IMG/VR virus record: IMGVR_UViG_3300036785_000488
Coordinates: 21,072 to 85,071 of that record
DNA: 64,000 bases
Reading direction: 5' to 3' (one strand)
From: a virus
This document shows positions 1-7,169 of the stretch, piece by piece. The notes beneath the pieces are model-generated. The model was not told where the DNA came from. It ran no database searches and saw nothing but the letters and a program-made list of their open reading frames with translations. How positions within the stretch are numbered: the first letter of the stretch is position 1; every line of letters begins with the position of its first letter. The translations under genes were made by a program, and so were the position numbers.

Positions 1-426
1 GGCTTCGTCTACAAGTACGAGAACCGGGCAGTGGCTGTCCATGCCGTGATCGACGGCAAGCCACTGTGCGGCACCGAGGTGGATATGACATCCTTTGAGA
101 CCTACCTCGGACAGCCCGACGACATCACCTGTCGTCGGTGCAAGATGTCAGTCAGCCACCGTGGGCACACGGTCGAAGAGCCTGGCGCGCAGGCAAGTGC
201 TGACACAGTCCCGCAAACGCGTGAGCGGGACACCTTCACCGACCTCCTGGGGCACCTGCGTGCCTTCCATGGCATGCCCGACTGCTTCAGGGCGGTCGAC
301 GGCGTCGAGGACAACATCCGTGAGCTGCATGCCAAGTACCACCAGACACAGCCACCTGGGGCGAACTTTGGCAAGACCGCCCCTCCCCACTCTGCGGGAG
401 ATCTCACATATTTCTCTTCGCCCTGA
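1..426 (+). CDS. Hypothetical protein, 5' end outside window
   Basis: The reading frame is open from the first base of the window to the TGA at 424-426, so the gene very likely begins upstream. A GTG at 31 is possible but not required. The visible part has a Gly-Lys-Pro-Leu-Cys-Gly segment and a Cys-x-x-Cys pair (about residues 34-37 counted from the GTG), suggesting a small metal-binding or redox fold, then an acidic/His-rich tail. No function recognised. It ends just before the promoter of the ArdC-like gene, so it probably closes an upstream transcription unit. Confidence 0.7.
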   Translation, partial: GFVYKYENRAVAVHAVIDGKPLCGTEVDMTSFETYLGQPDDITCRRCKMSVSHRGHTVEEPGAQASADTVPQTRERDTFTDLLGHLRAFHGMPDCFRAVDGVEDNIRELHAKYHQTQPPGANFGKTAPPHSAGDLTYFSSP

Positions 427-463
427 CTTGCATCTGTCACAACCATCCTGTACCCTTATGGAC
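411..463 (+). promoter_or_regulatory. Leaderless promoter of the repeated T-rich/CCTGAC class (copy 1)
   Basis: T-rich box TTTCTCTTCGCCCTGAC at 411-427, -35 TTGCAT at 428-433, 17-nt spacer, -10 TACCCT at 451-456, then seven nucleotides to the ATG at 464. The start point predicted from the -10 falls on the start codon, so the mRNA should lack a 5' leader. The same layout recurs at 2171, 23162, 24915 and on both strands at 20045-20146. Confidence 0.8.
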
Positions 464-1402
464 ATGGCTACCACTACCAAAACCAAGAGCACCAGCTCTC
501 CCAGGGACACCTACGCCGACGTGACAGCACGAGTGCTTGAGGCTCTCGACGCTGGCACGGTCATGTGGCACAAGCCCTGGGTCAGCACCGACGGCGGGCC
601 GGTCAACATCGATTCCAACCGCCGGTACCGGGGCATCAACGTGTTCCTGCTTGAGTTCACCGCCATGGAGAAGGGCTACAGCTCGTCTCGCTGGGGCAGC
701 TACAAGCAGATCGCCGCTCGGGGCGGGCAGGTCCGCAAGGGCGAGAAGGGCACGCTGGTTGTGTTCTGGAAGATCCTTCGCAAGGAGGACAAGGTCGACG
801 GCGAGACGCAGGTCAAGAAGATCCCCTTCCTGCGCCACTACACCGTGTTCAACGAGGACCAGGCTGACTGGGACGACCCCGAGACCGACAAGCGGCGCAA
901 GCCTGCTGAGCGCGTCGAGCGCGACCCCATCGAGGCGGCGCAGGAGCTGCTCACTGAGTACCTCGCCACCGGCCCCTCGCTGAGCCACGGGGGCGACAGG
1001 GCCTTCTACGTGCCGTCGTCCGACAGCATCCGCCTGCCGCACATCGGTGACTTCAAGAGTGCTGAGCACTACCACAGCACCCTGTTCCACGAGGTGACGC
1101 ACAGCACCGGCCACAGCAAGCGGCTGGCGCGTGACGGCATCGCCCAGGGCAGCTTCGGACGGTTCGGGGACGCGGTCTACTCCAAGGAGGAGCTGATCGC
1201 TGAAATGGGTGCAGCCATGCTCTGCGGCGTCGCTGGGATCGACCAGGCGGCGACCATCCCCGAGACCGCCGCCTACTTGGCGCACTGGCGTGACGCCCTG
1301 CGGGCCGACAACAAGCTGATCGTGCAGGCGGCGGCGCAGGCGCAGAAAGCTGCGGACCTCGTCCTCGGCACCACGTTCGACACCAACAAGGAGGAGTCAT
1401 GA
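464..1402 (+). CDS. ArdC-like protein: ssDNA-binding N-domain plus zincin metallopeptidase domain
   Basis: 312 aa. The N-terminal half (roughly residues 10-130) has the ArdC/DUF1738 pattern, with a Trp-x-Lys-Pro-Trp segment near residue 40 and Gly-Gln-x-Arg-Lys-Gly-Glu-Lys-Gly near 90. The C-terminal half carries a zincin signature HEVTHSTGH with ligands His209 and His213, catalytic Glu210 and probable third ligand His217. ArdC proteins are antirestriction or ssDNA-protecting factors of plasmids and phages that act as DNA enters a cell; that role here is inferred from the family. I chose ATG 464 over the in-frame ATG 458 because the promoter -10 ends seven bases before it. It overlaps the next gene by four bases. 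Confidence 0.87.
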   Translation: MATTTKTKSTSSPRDTYADVTARVLEALDAGTVMWHKPWVSTDGGPVNIDSNRRYRGINVFLLEFTAMEKGYSSSRWGSYKQIAARGGQVRKGEKGTLVVFWKILRKEDKVDGETQVKKIPFLRHYTVFNEDQADWDDPETDKRRKPAERVERDPIEAAQELLTEYLATGPSLSHGGDRAFYVPSSDSIRLPHIGDFKSAEHYHSTLFHEVTHSTGHSKRLARDGIAQGSFGRFGDAVYSKEELIAEMGAAMLCGVAGIDQAATIPETAAYLAHWRDALRADNKLIVQAAAQAQKAADLVLGTTFDTNKEES

Positions 1403-1643
1403 ACACGATCCAGCGCGCCGTTCACATGATGGACTGCGAGGACAACGTCAAGCGTGCCGTCACCACCTGGGCTGAGCTGATCCCAACAACCCACACAAGC
1501 TCTTCACCTTCGGGACCGAGGGCGACCTCTGGCGTGCGCGCTGCTACTGCGGCTGGGACAGCGAGTGGTTCGACACCAAGAAGGAGGCCCGTGAGGCACA
1601 GGTCGAGCACGACCTCTCAGAGCGTCTGAAGGGTTGGACATGA
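1399..1643 (+). pseudogene. Small zinc-type protein split by an apparent frameshift
   Basis: Frame 1 starts at ATG 1399 (ATGA overlap with the ArdC-like gene) and gives a plausible N-terminus up to Trp-Ala-Glu-Leu-Ile near 1484. It then turns into Ser/Thr/Arg-rich shadow sequence ending at 1629. A second frame, opening after a TGA near 1474 and lacking a usable start codon, encodes a convincing C-terminus (HKLFTFGTEGDLWRARCYCG, then WDSEWFDTK) ending with TGA 1641-1643. That stop forms a normal ATGA overlap with the next gene. One extra C in the CCC run at about 1483 would join the frames as Ile-Pro-Asn-Asn-Pro-His. It could be a real mutation, a sequencing error, or recoding; the site is not a classic slippery heptamer. 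Confidence 0.72.
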
Positions 1644-2158
1644 GCACCAAGGTGGTGACTGCTGATGACCTGCGCCCCGGCGACCATGTGGTTGCCGTGG
1701 GCGACGAGGCCGTCGACTTCAAGGTGCTGACTGTCCACACGCACACGCACACCCGTGGCGGTGGGGTCACCATCGACCTGTACACCACCCGTGACCCGTG
1801 GCCCAACATCTACCTGGATGCGGAAGAGCTGGTGACCATCACAGTGAATGACCCGGTCCCAGTCGTACAGCACCAGGAACTGACCTGGCAGGAACGACAA
1901 CGGTGGGGCCGGGACTCGCAGTGGCGTTGGTGGTACCACCCACCGGGCAGCCAGACCGGCTACTTGGTGACCGGTGAAGGCAGCAAGGAGCGACTGCTCC
2001 CGAAGAAAGACTGGCGCAAGCTGCCTCCGGTCAGCACCGGCTTCCACCGCATCCCCGACGATCCTGAGACCGGCAACCGCATGTGCGCCTGCAACAAGTG
2101 CGGCAAGGAGATGACCACACTGTCCATCGGCTACCACCGACAGAACACAGGTCACTGA
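1640..2158 (+). CDS. Hypothetical protein with C-terminal zinc-finger-like Cys cluster
   Basis: 172 aa. ATG 1640 overlaps the preceding stop (ATGA). The N-terminal 60 residues look like a small beta barrel with Arg-Pro-Gly-Asp-His-Val and a His-Thr-His-Thr-His-Thr run. The middle is Trp-rich, and the C-terminus has Cys-Ala-Cys-Asn-Lys-Cys-Gly around residues 149-155, likely a metal site. No family recognised. It is the last gene of the unit that begins at 464. Confidence 0.75.
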   Translation: MSTKVVTADDLRPGDHVVAVGDEAVDFKVLTVHTHTHTRGGGVTIDLYTTRDPWPNIYLDAEELVTITVNDPVPVVQHQELTWQERQRWGRDSQWRWWYHPPGSQTGYLVTGEGSKERLLPKKDWRKLPPVSTGFHRIPDDPETGNRMCACNKCGKEMTTLSIGYHRQNTGH

Positions 2159-2170
2159 CATGACACATCT

Positions 2171-2221
2171 TTTCTTTCGTCCTGACTTGTATCCAGACCC
2201 CCAAGGTGGTATCTTCTAGAC
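2171..2221 (+). promoter_or_regulatory. Leaderless promoter of the repeated class (copy 2)
   Basis: T-rich box TTTCTTTCGTCCTGAC at 2171-2186, -35 TTGTAT at 2187-2192, 17-nt spacer, -10 TATCTT at 2210-2215, six nucleotides, then ATG 2222 (ATGGCTACT). The near identity to copy 1 across the box and -35 supports a common activator or sigma contact. Confidence 0.85.
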
Positions 2222-2608
2222 ATGGCTACTGACACCGAACACTGGTTCATCAATCACGACAACCTCGTCATCACGGCGAGCTGGATGGCCGACAACGGCT
2301 ACTCAGCCGGAGCCGTCGCACGCATGATCGAGAAGCCCTGGACGTACGAGGATGAGTTCAAGGCGGCTCGCATAGAGCTGGGCGAGAGTGCCGCCAAGCC
2401 GACACCTGGACAGGGGGACGAGCTGTTCCCTGAGGGTCGCCAGGTCTGGTACGAGGGCGATGACCCCAGGGGGTTCCTCGTCGCCATCAAAGAGCGTTTC
2501 GACCTTGAGCTGGAGCTGAAGGAAGACCAGTCGGGCTTCGCCTTCTTCTGCCCGCCTGGGTACGTCGATGCCATCGTCTACACCAATGAATGGCCTATCG
2601 GAACATGA
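2222..2608 (+). CDS. Hypothetical early-type protein
   Basis: 128 aa, first gene behind promoter copy 2 and starting exactly six bases after its -10, so probably translated from a leaderless mRNA. It opens Met-Ala-Thr like the other genes of this promoter class. The protein is acidic, with Trp and aromatic residues spread throughout and no membrane segment. No family recognised. It overlaps the next gene by 19 bases. Confidence 0.75.
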   Translation: MATDTEHWFINHDNLVITASWMADNGYSAGAVARMIEKPWTYEDEFKAARIELGESAAKPTPGQGDELFPEGRQVWYEGDDPRGFLVAIKERFDLELELKEDQSGFAFFCPPGYVDAIVYTNEWPIGT

Positions 2609-2859
2609 CCAAGAACGAGCGCAAGGCCCTGGAGCAGTGGCGCGAGTTCCTCGCCGGTCCCTGCGACGACAAGTGCCCGTCGCCGCCGCCGTACAACGGC
2701 CACAAGCACTACTCGGCGTGGTACGAGAACAACCGCTCGACGGTGGTTGGACTGAACCACCTCTTAGAAGGCTGGGATCTCAGCTACTTCGCCAGGCTGC
2801 GTGAGCTGCAACCCACGCTTGAAGAGATCGACGCTGAGAACAAGGAAGAGTACGCGTGA
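2590..2859 (+). CDS. Hypothetical protein
   Basis: 89 aa. Mostly helical and charged, with a Cys-Asp-Asp-Lys-Cys-Pro pair near residue 25 and an aromatic middle. The start at 2590 lies inside the end of the previous gene; an internal ATG at 2605 is an alternative. It ends in a GTGA overlap with the next gene, so it is part of the same operon. No function recognised. Confidence 0.65.
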   Translation: MAYRNMTKNERKALEQWREFLAGPCDDKCPSPPPYNGHKHYSAWYENNRSTVVGLNHLLEGWDLSYFARLRELQPTLEEIDAENKEEYA

Positions 2860-3029
2860 GCACCATCATCCGCTACACCAACCCAGAGCGTCGCCCCAAC
2901 GGTACGTACCGCTGCGTCGCCTGCCTGACCATCCACACCAACGCCGACGACGCCCGGAACTGCGCCGTCGCTGACCATGAGAAGAAAGCCAAGGCTGTGA
3001 AAGCAGCGAAGAGAGGAAAGAAGAAGTGA
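2856..3029 (+). CDS. Small Cys-rich basic protein (57 aa)
   Basis: GTG 2856 overlaps the preceding stop (GTGA) and TGA 3027-3029 overlaps the next GTG. The protein has Tyr-Arg-Cys-Val-Ala-Cys near residue 20 and a third Cys near residue 37. It ends in a Lys-rich tail (AKRGKKK), typical of a small zinc-finger nucleic-acid binder. Both tight junctions support it as a real gene. Function unknown. Confidence 0.7.
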   Translation: MSTIIRYTNPERRPNGTYRCVACLTIHTNADDARNCAVADHEKKAKAVKAAKRGKKK

Positions 3030-3325
3030 GGGAAGCAACTGACAACCACGTCTACGAGGTCGAGCCTCGCCTGGGGGACAAGCGTGCCCTCATGATCGAG
3101 GCGTCCAAGGGCAAGGGCCGCGGCAAGGACCAGGACACCAGCGCGCTGCTGCGCTCGGCGGTCGCCTTCGCCGTCGCGTTGATGGAGGACCCCACCCTCA
3201 ACCCCGAGTGGGACGACGACCCCGAGTGGACGAGCATGGGCGTGTACCACACGTACCCCAAGGCGGGGCCGGTGCGCCGCTACGTCGGTGAGGTCAAGGA
3301 CGGTCGTTTGGTGCGGCCCTCATGA
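3026..3325 (+). CDS. Hypothetical protein
   Basis: 99 aa from GTG 3026, coupled to both neighbours by four-base overlaps. A Lys/Gly-rich loop (KGKGRGKD) precedes a helical hydrophobic stretch (LLRSAVAFAVALM) and an Asp/Trp-rich segment. That stretch is too short and amphipathic to call a membrane anchor with confidence. No family recognised. Confidence 0.68.
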   Translation: MREATDNHVYEVEPRLGDKRALMIEASKGKGRGKDQDTSALLRSAVAFAVALMEDPTLNPEWDDDPEWTSMGVYHTYPKAGPVRRYVGEVKDGRLVRPS

Positions 3326-3582
3326 GCTTCGCCGTACAGCGGTTCACGATAGAAGGCAGGTGGGAGGACGCGGGGGAGTACCCCAACACGGCGTCCACCA
3401 CCATCACCCACGCCCGTGAATGCACCAAGCACTACGGCACGCCGTACCGTGCCATCGTGCGTGAGACCGACCAGGTGCTCGCTGCCTTTGAGAAGGTGGA
3501 GGTGTCTCCTGGGCACGAACGGCATACCGGCAAGGTCCGTCGCTGGAAGGACGAAGAGAACACAGAGGGTGAGGATCAGTGA
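3322..3582 (+). CDS. Hypothetical protein
   Basis: 86 aa, ATG 3322 overlapping the previous stop (ATGA). It starts as a compact alpha/beta-looking domain (residues 1-55) and ends in a charged Lys/Glu tail. No motif identifies it. It is coupled by ATGA to the DUF6283-like gene downstream. Confidence 0.68.
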   Translation: MSFAVQRFTIEGRWEDAGEYPNTASTTITHARECTKHYGTPYRAIVRETDQVLAAFEKVEVSPGHERHTGKVRRWKDEENTEGEDQ

Positions 3583-3962
3583 TCCGCAAACAACCATGCT
3601 CAAGCTGCCCCTATCGCCAGGACGCGCCATCGGGCCTGTGGTCCGCTGAGACCTACGACAAGCTCATCCCCTACGACGAACCGACCTGGGGGCAACCCGT
3701 GGCACCCTTCGCCTGCCATGCCACGCCGGAGCACGAGTGTCACGGCTGGGCCGTGTGCCACTCCAACCGGGGCGCTGAGAACGAGCTGCTCGCTCTGCGA
3801 TTCGCAGGAAGGGCGAACGAGGAGATCCCAGAGGCGGCTGTGCCGCTGTTCAGCTCGGGCACCGAGGCGGCAGAGCACGGCAAGCGTGACCTTGAGGAAC
3901 CCTCCCAGGACACCAAGGACGCCGCTGCCAAGCTCATGAACAAGTACGACAGGCTTCGCTGA
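3579..3962 (+). CDS. DUF6283-like Cys-rich protein
   Basis: 127 aa. The N-terminus CSSCPYRQDAPSG, followed by Tyr-Asp-Lys-Leu, Phe-x-Cys-His and an HECHGWAVCH segment, matches the four-Cys pattern of DUF6283 proteins common in actinobacteria and their phages. Their biochemical role is unknown, but the Cys/His spacing suggests a metal centre. The C-terminal third is acidic and helical. ATG 3579 overlaps the preceding stop, and its own TGA shares an A with the next ATG. Confidence 0.75.
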   Translation: MIRKQPCSSCPYRQDAPSGLWSAETYDKLIPYDEPTWGQPVAPFACHATPEHECHGWAVCHSNRGAENELLALRFAGRANEEIPEAAVPLFSSGTEAAEHGKRDLEEPSQDTKDAAAKLMNKYDRLR

Positions 3963-4066
3963 TGTGGTGGCAAGTAGTCGGATGGATCACGAGCACCACC
4001 GGTTTCGTCATTATCGGCTGGTGGCTGCGAGGCAAATGGGAGGGACGCAATGTCCAAGTTCACTGA
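3962..4066 (+). CDS. Tiny membrane protein (34 aa)
   Basis: ATG 3962 shares its A with the preceding TGA. The peptide begins Met-Trp-Trp, has one hydrophobic segment of about 20 residues (VVGWITSTTGFVIIGWWL) and a basic tail. This is the pattern of a single-pass inner-membrane peptide with its C-terminus in the cytoplasm. It overlaps the next gene by 17 bases. Function unknown. Confidence 0.6.
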   Translation: MWWQVVGWITSTTGFVIIGWWLRGKWEGRNVQVH

Positions 4067-4253
4067 TGCTCAGAACGACCCCGAGTTCCGGGCACGCGCC
4101 ATCGCACGGGGCAAGCGCACCGTCTTCCTGGACGTGTCATGCCCGTGCGGATCGAACCTCTTCGCTGAACCTGGGACCGGCGAGACTGTCTGCGACAAGT
4201 GTGGCCGACACTTCATCCGTTTCGGACGTCGCTGGGTCGTCCAGGAGAACTGA
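4050..4253 (+). CDS. Small zinc-ribbon protein
   Basis: 67 aa. Start chosen at ATG 4050, 4-8 bases after GGGAGGG. Two Cys pairs (CPCG near residue 31 and CDKCG near 48) form a zinc-ribbon layout, followed by Phe-Ile-Arg-Phe-Gly-Arg-Arg-Trp. It probably binds metal and possibly nucleic acid. Function unknown. Confidence 0.72.
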   Translation: MSKFTDAQNDPEFRARAIARGKRTVFLDVSCPCGSNLFAEPGTGETVCDKCGRHFIRFGRRWVVQEN

Positions 4254-4314
4254 CAACGACATCATGGACTGGTCGCAGAAGGTCAAACGGCTCACATCCC
4301 CAGGAGGACCCCCA

Positions 4315-4653
4315 ATGGACATCGACATCAAGCTGCAGTGGCACTCGCCTGAGGAGATGTTCGCCGCCATCTTCATGCGTGACGGCAAGGAGTGGTACCT
4401 CGACGGTGCGCTCGTGGGCTTGGACGGCGACCCAGGCGACGCTGTGAAGGATCTGATCGAACTCGCTATTCACCTGGTGACCGAGGGCGAGAACTTCCTC
4501 ACCAACGGACCCATCTCCCTGGAGGACCGTGTCTGGCTGTTCAAGCTGCTCGACCAGGGGACCATCGCAGCCTCGGACGAGAGCAAGATGTATCTCGCCA
4601 TACGCTATGCGTGCGGCGACATCGACCCCTACCAGTTCAGACTCGTCAAGTAG
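4315..4653 (+). CDS. Hypothetical protein, last gene of the left (+) block
   Basis: 112 aa. ATG 4315 is chosen over an upstream ATG at 4264 because a full AGGAGG lies seven bases before it. The protein is acidic and helical, with no Cys pairs or membrane segment. It ends eight bases inside the converging gene at 4646-4972. No recognised family. Confidence 0.72.
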   Translation: MDIDIKLQWHSPEEMFAAIFMRDGKEWYLDGALVGLDGDPGDAVKDLIELAIHLVTEGENFLTNGPISLEDRVWLFKLLDQGTIAASDESKMYLAIRYACGDIDPYQFRLVK

Positions 4654-4972
4654 CAGGCTCGTCGGTCACCAGGAGCACCGCCGTCTGGTCATCCTCGCTC
4701 AGCTCAGGCTCGCTGTCGCTCGCTGCTGACTGATCGCATGCCGTACACAGTGTGGACTCCGGCATCGAGTACGAGCCGACGAGCACCGGCACGACGAACT
4801 GACGGGCGCAGAGCAGGCAGGGCACGCTGATCGTCACGACCTCGCTCTGCAGATCCTCCAGGGAGAGCTTGAGAGCGTCGCAGGGGATGCCTGCGCTCTC
4901 CATGGAACTGCACGCGCGCTCCAGGTCGTACAGAGCATTGCGCCTACGAATCAGCTCGGACTTGGTCGTCAT
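4646..4972 (-). CDS. Hypothetical zinc-binding protein
   Basis: 108 aa, start ATG 4972 preceded by GGAGGATCG. The N-terminal half is a helical hairpin. The second half has CLLC and CTAC pairs about 26 residues apart, suggesting one four-Cys zinc site, then an acidic tail. It is the last gene of the minus-strand series running from 10019 to 4646. No function recognised. Confidence 0.7.
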   Translation of the reverse strand: MTTKSELIRRRNALYDLERACSSMESAGIPCDALKLSLEDLQSEVVTISVPCLLCARQFVVPVLVGSYSMPESTLCTACDQSAASDSEPELSEDDQTAVLLVTDEPAT

Positions 4973-5153
4973 CGATCCTCCTCACGTACACCTCGACGTG
5001 CTTGTCGGGACAGGGACACAGCTCTGAGTGGACGTCGCCGTAGCTCTTCTCGCCACGCTTGATCTTGCGGTCGGGGTAGGCGACGTCGGGCCGGTGGATG
5101 CCGATGATGCTGGCGTGCGTGTAGCCGATGAAGATCATGTGCCGCTTGATCAT
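4944..5153 (-). CDS. Hypothetical small protein
   Basis: 69 aa. I use ATG 5153 because it forms an ATGA overlap with the upstream gene and follows a GAGGGG-type site. It has an Asp-Val-His-Ser-Glu-Leu-Cys-Pro-Cys-Pro segment that may bind metal. It overlaps the next gene by 29 bases. No family recognised. Confidence 0.62.
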   Translation of the reverse strand: MIKRHMIFIGYTHASIIGIHRPDVAYPDRKIKRGEKSYGDVHSELCPCPDKHVEVYVRRIDDDQVRADS

Positions 5154-5500
5154 GGGAACCCCCTCACTTGTACCCAGTGCCACACCATCACTGCACTGGC
5201 TCGGTAGCTGCACCCACCGTCGGGGTCACACTTCTCGTTGCACCAGTAGTCGTGGTTCTCCAGGTGGCCGATCCCACCGATCACAGCTCGCAGCGAACAC
5301 TCGCGGTGCACCGGCCCGTAGTGCGGCTTGCCGTTGGCCGGGATCGCACCCATGAACGTGCCCTGGTCGCCGTCGTTGATCTTCTCGGTACAGAGCACGC
5401 AGGGATCACCCACAGGGGTCGGCACCTGGATGTTGTTCTCACAGATGTCCGACGGCCACGGTTCACCGAAGTACGTCTCCCACCATTCCAGGTCGCTCAC
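5150..5500 (-). CDS. Cys/His-rich hypothetical protein
   Basis: 116 aa, GTG 5500 overlapping the upstream stop (GTGA). It contains CVLC (about residue 34), then Pro-Val-His-Arg-Glu-Cys-Ser-Leu-Arg and GGIGH, and a final Cys-Asn-Glu-Lys-Cys...Cys group. This CxxC...HxxC arrangement is a treble-clef or RING-like metal site. Such proteins are common in actinophage accessory regions, but the activity is not known. Confidence 0.72.
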   Translation of the reverse strand: MSDLEWWETYFGEPWPSDICENNIQVPTPVGDPCVLCTEKINDGDQGTFMGAIPANGKPHYGPVHRECSLRAVIGGIGHLENHDYWCNEKCDPDGGCSYRASAVMVWHWVQVRGFP

Positions 5501-5838
5501 CGCAGCTCGGGCGACGCTGTTGACTCCATCAGCTCAATGCTCTGGATGGTGATGAGTGAGTACCTGTTCTTCTTGTCATGGTCGAGGATCAAGTACGCAG
5601 AGTCAGAGCTGGGGTGGCTGTTGATCTCGGTGAGCCTGCCAGCTACCGGCTCACGATCACCGTTGAACGTGAGCCGCACGAGCTTGCCCATGTATTGCGC
5701 CGCCTGGCCGACGTCAGGTTGTCCCATGGCGTCACGCGCTGCTTTGATGAACTCCTCCTGGAGACGAGGAGCCGCGACATTGCTGGCCCCACTGCGACGC
5801 ACTGGGGTGGCCTCGATAGGGACGATCTCGTCAGACAT
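5497..5838 (-). CDS. Hypothetical protein
   Basis: 113 aa. I use ATG 5838; the longer frame upstream lies antisense to coding sequence and looks like shadow. Residues 20-50 are helical. The second half is beta-rich (Gly-Lys-Leu-Val-Arg-Leu-Thr-Phe-Asn-Gly, then Tyr-Leu-Ile-Leu-Asp-His-Asp), resembling a small SH3-like barrel. Function unknown. Overlaps the upstream gene by eight bases. Confidence 0.68.
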   Translation of the reverse strand: MSDEIVPIEATPVRRSGASNVAAPRLQEEFIKAARDAMGQPDVGQAAQYMGKLVRLTFNGDREPVAGRLTEINSHPSSDSAYLILDHDKKNRYSLITIQSIELMESTASPELR

Positions 5839-6241
5839 CGGGTGTCTCACCGGAGTAGTCAGGGTGCTGTGTTGCCATGTGGCGCTCGACATTGGCGAAG
5901 TGGCGATTGCAGCACGGACACACTCCCTTGCCGATCCTTCGCTTGAGCTTGGTGATCTGTCCCTTGGTAGCGGAATGCGAACGACGTTCCCGTTCCACCT
6001 CTTCACGCAACCGTCGTGTGCGTGTCTGTTCAGCGTCGAGCTGAGCGGTAAGACGCTGGGCACGGCTTTGACCGGCTGGCGTGTGTTGATGGCCGAGAGG
6101 ACAATAGATGAAGTACGACCGTCCGTCATCGTGCTCTCGTTGTTGGAAGTTACGAAGATCACTCGGCACGGCGTGGTTGATCCCGCACCAACACGTCATC
6201 ACGACCAGAGTGTCGGTGAAACTTACGGTCAGTTCACTCAC
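5831..6241 (-). CDS. Zinc-finger/coiled-coil phage protein
   Basis: 136 aa from GTG 6241. The N-terminal part has CWCG followed by CPLGH, a likely zinc ribbon. The middle is a charged helix suited to coiled coil (about residues 60-95). The end has GVCPCCNRHF and HMATQHP, a C2H2-like finger. Such a pairing of zinc elements around a helix suggests nucleic-acid or protein binding. No function assigned. Confidence 0.75.
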   Translation of the reverse strand: MSELTVSFTDTLVVMTCWCGINHAVPSDLRNFQQREHDDGRSYFIYCPLGHQHTPAGQSRAQRLTAQLDAEQTRTRRLREEVERERRSHSATKGQITKLKRRIGKGVCPCCNRHFANVERHMATQHPDYSGETPDV

Positions 6242-6395
6242 TGGGCACCACCTCATGAATCACCGTCACGGCTCTGCGTAGCTCTTCCATGGCCTCCCAC
6301 AGGTCATTGGACGAGTGACTTTTTTCCGCTTGTAGTTCGGCGTCCCAGGCGTGCAGTACATGCCTGGCGGCAGCAAGCAGCTCTCGCTCACTCAT
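6234..6395 (-). CDS. Small helical protein (53 aa)
   Basis: ATG 6395 forms an ATGA overlap with the upstream gene. Almost entirely helical and charged; no Cys, no membrane segment. No function recognised. Confidence 0.6.
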   Translation of the reverse strand: MSERELLAAARHVLHAWDAELQAEKSHSSNDLWEAMEELRRAVTVIHEVVPSE

Positions 6396-6799
6396 GAAAA
6401 AACTACGTCTTGTCGGTACGACGCAGCAGTGCGAAGGCCGCGGGCGAACTGCTGAGTGAGCAGCAACCACGATGGCGATTTTTCTGGGCTGTGTTCAGAC
6501 ATCATCTTCATCTCCAGCTCCTCCAGCCGATGAGCCAAGAATGGACAGTGCGTGTGCTTGATGAGGCCCTTATGCTCCTCGTGCGCCAGCAAGATGATCA
6601 GCGGATCTTCTGGTGCACCGTTGGGCCATTCACCCAGGAGATCGGCATCACTGAAGAGGTCGTAACGAAGGTCTGGAAAGACCGGCCCACCGGTATTGCG
6701 ATAATCCAGTAGGTCGTACCCACCGTAGAGCGCCCACAGCAGTCGTAAGGCATCGAACTGCTTGGCGGGTCCGGTGAAGCAGCCATGACTGACGTTCAC
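6392..6799 (-). CDS. Hypothetical protein
   Basis: 135 aa from GTG 6799, directly after the upstream TAA. Aromatic and acidic, with a long helix near residues 85-120. No motif or family recognised. Its coupling to genes on both sides supports it as real. Confidence 0.65.
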   Translation of the reverse strand: MNVSHGCFTGPAKQFDALRLLWALYGGYDLLDYRNTGGPVFPDLRYDLFSDADLLGEWPNGAPEDPLIILLAHEEHKGLIKHTHCPFLAHRLEELEMKMMSEHSPEKSPSWLLLTQQFARGLRTAASYRQDVVFS

Positions 6800-6955
6800 T
6801 TATTTCCCCTCATAGTCTTCCCAATGTACCCCCACAAGCTGTGGTTGGGCAGGGTTAGGTTTCTCGGGGAAGAGCAGAGCGGCGAGAGCTGCCTTTAGGT
6901 CAGTCAGCTCCTCGCGCAACCGCGCGTTCTCAACAACAAGTTGCTGGTCGTTCAT
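6800..6955 (-). CDS. Small leucine-zipper-like protein (51 aa)
   Basis: ATG 6955 shares a base with the upstream stop (TGATG). The first 30 residues have a hydrophobic heptad pattern (LVVENARLREELTDLKAAL), consistent with a short coiled-coil dimer. The rest is Pro-rich and ends Trp-Glu-Asp-Tyr. Possible small adaptor; function unknown. Confidence 0.65.
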   Translation of the reverse strand: MNDQQLVVENARLREELTDLKAALAALLFPEKPNPAQPQLVGVHWEDYEGK

Positions 6956-7167
6956 CAATGCGCCAAGGGAGAGACCGTGATGCTGGCGACCTGTGAGTCG
7001 AGAAGGTCGACCCAACCGAACAGTGTCTGAATGTGATACGTCCCCCCGTTATACGGGTAGGGACTAGCCGGGACCGCAGGCGCTGGGGGGGCGTAGGACG
7101 CCATGCGGTAGCTCACTCCTTGGATCACACGACCATCGGTAGTGATGACAGTGGCTTGTACAGGCAT
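6955..7167 (-). CDS. Hypothetical small protein after the LamG gene
   Basis: 70 aa. Start ATG 7167 has a strong AGGAGG six bases upstream. The N-terminus looks beta-stranded (Ala-Thr-Val-Ile-Thr-Thr-Asp-Gly-Arg-Val-Ile), followed by a Pro/Ala/Tyr-rich linker. It lies two bases after the 949-aa surface protein, so it may be a companion protein. No family recognised. Confidence 0.68.
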   Translation of the reverse strand: MPVQATVITTDGRVIQGVSYRMASYAPPAPAVPASPYPYNGGTYHIQTLFGWVDLLDSQVASITVSPLAH

Positions 7168-7169
7168 AG

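Noticed and set aside
5168-6397. 409-aa plus-strand open frame
   Set aside because: It runs antisense to six coupled minus-strand genes with Cys motifs and ATGA/GTGA junctions; its own composition is shadow-like.
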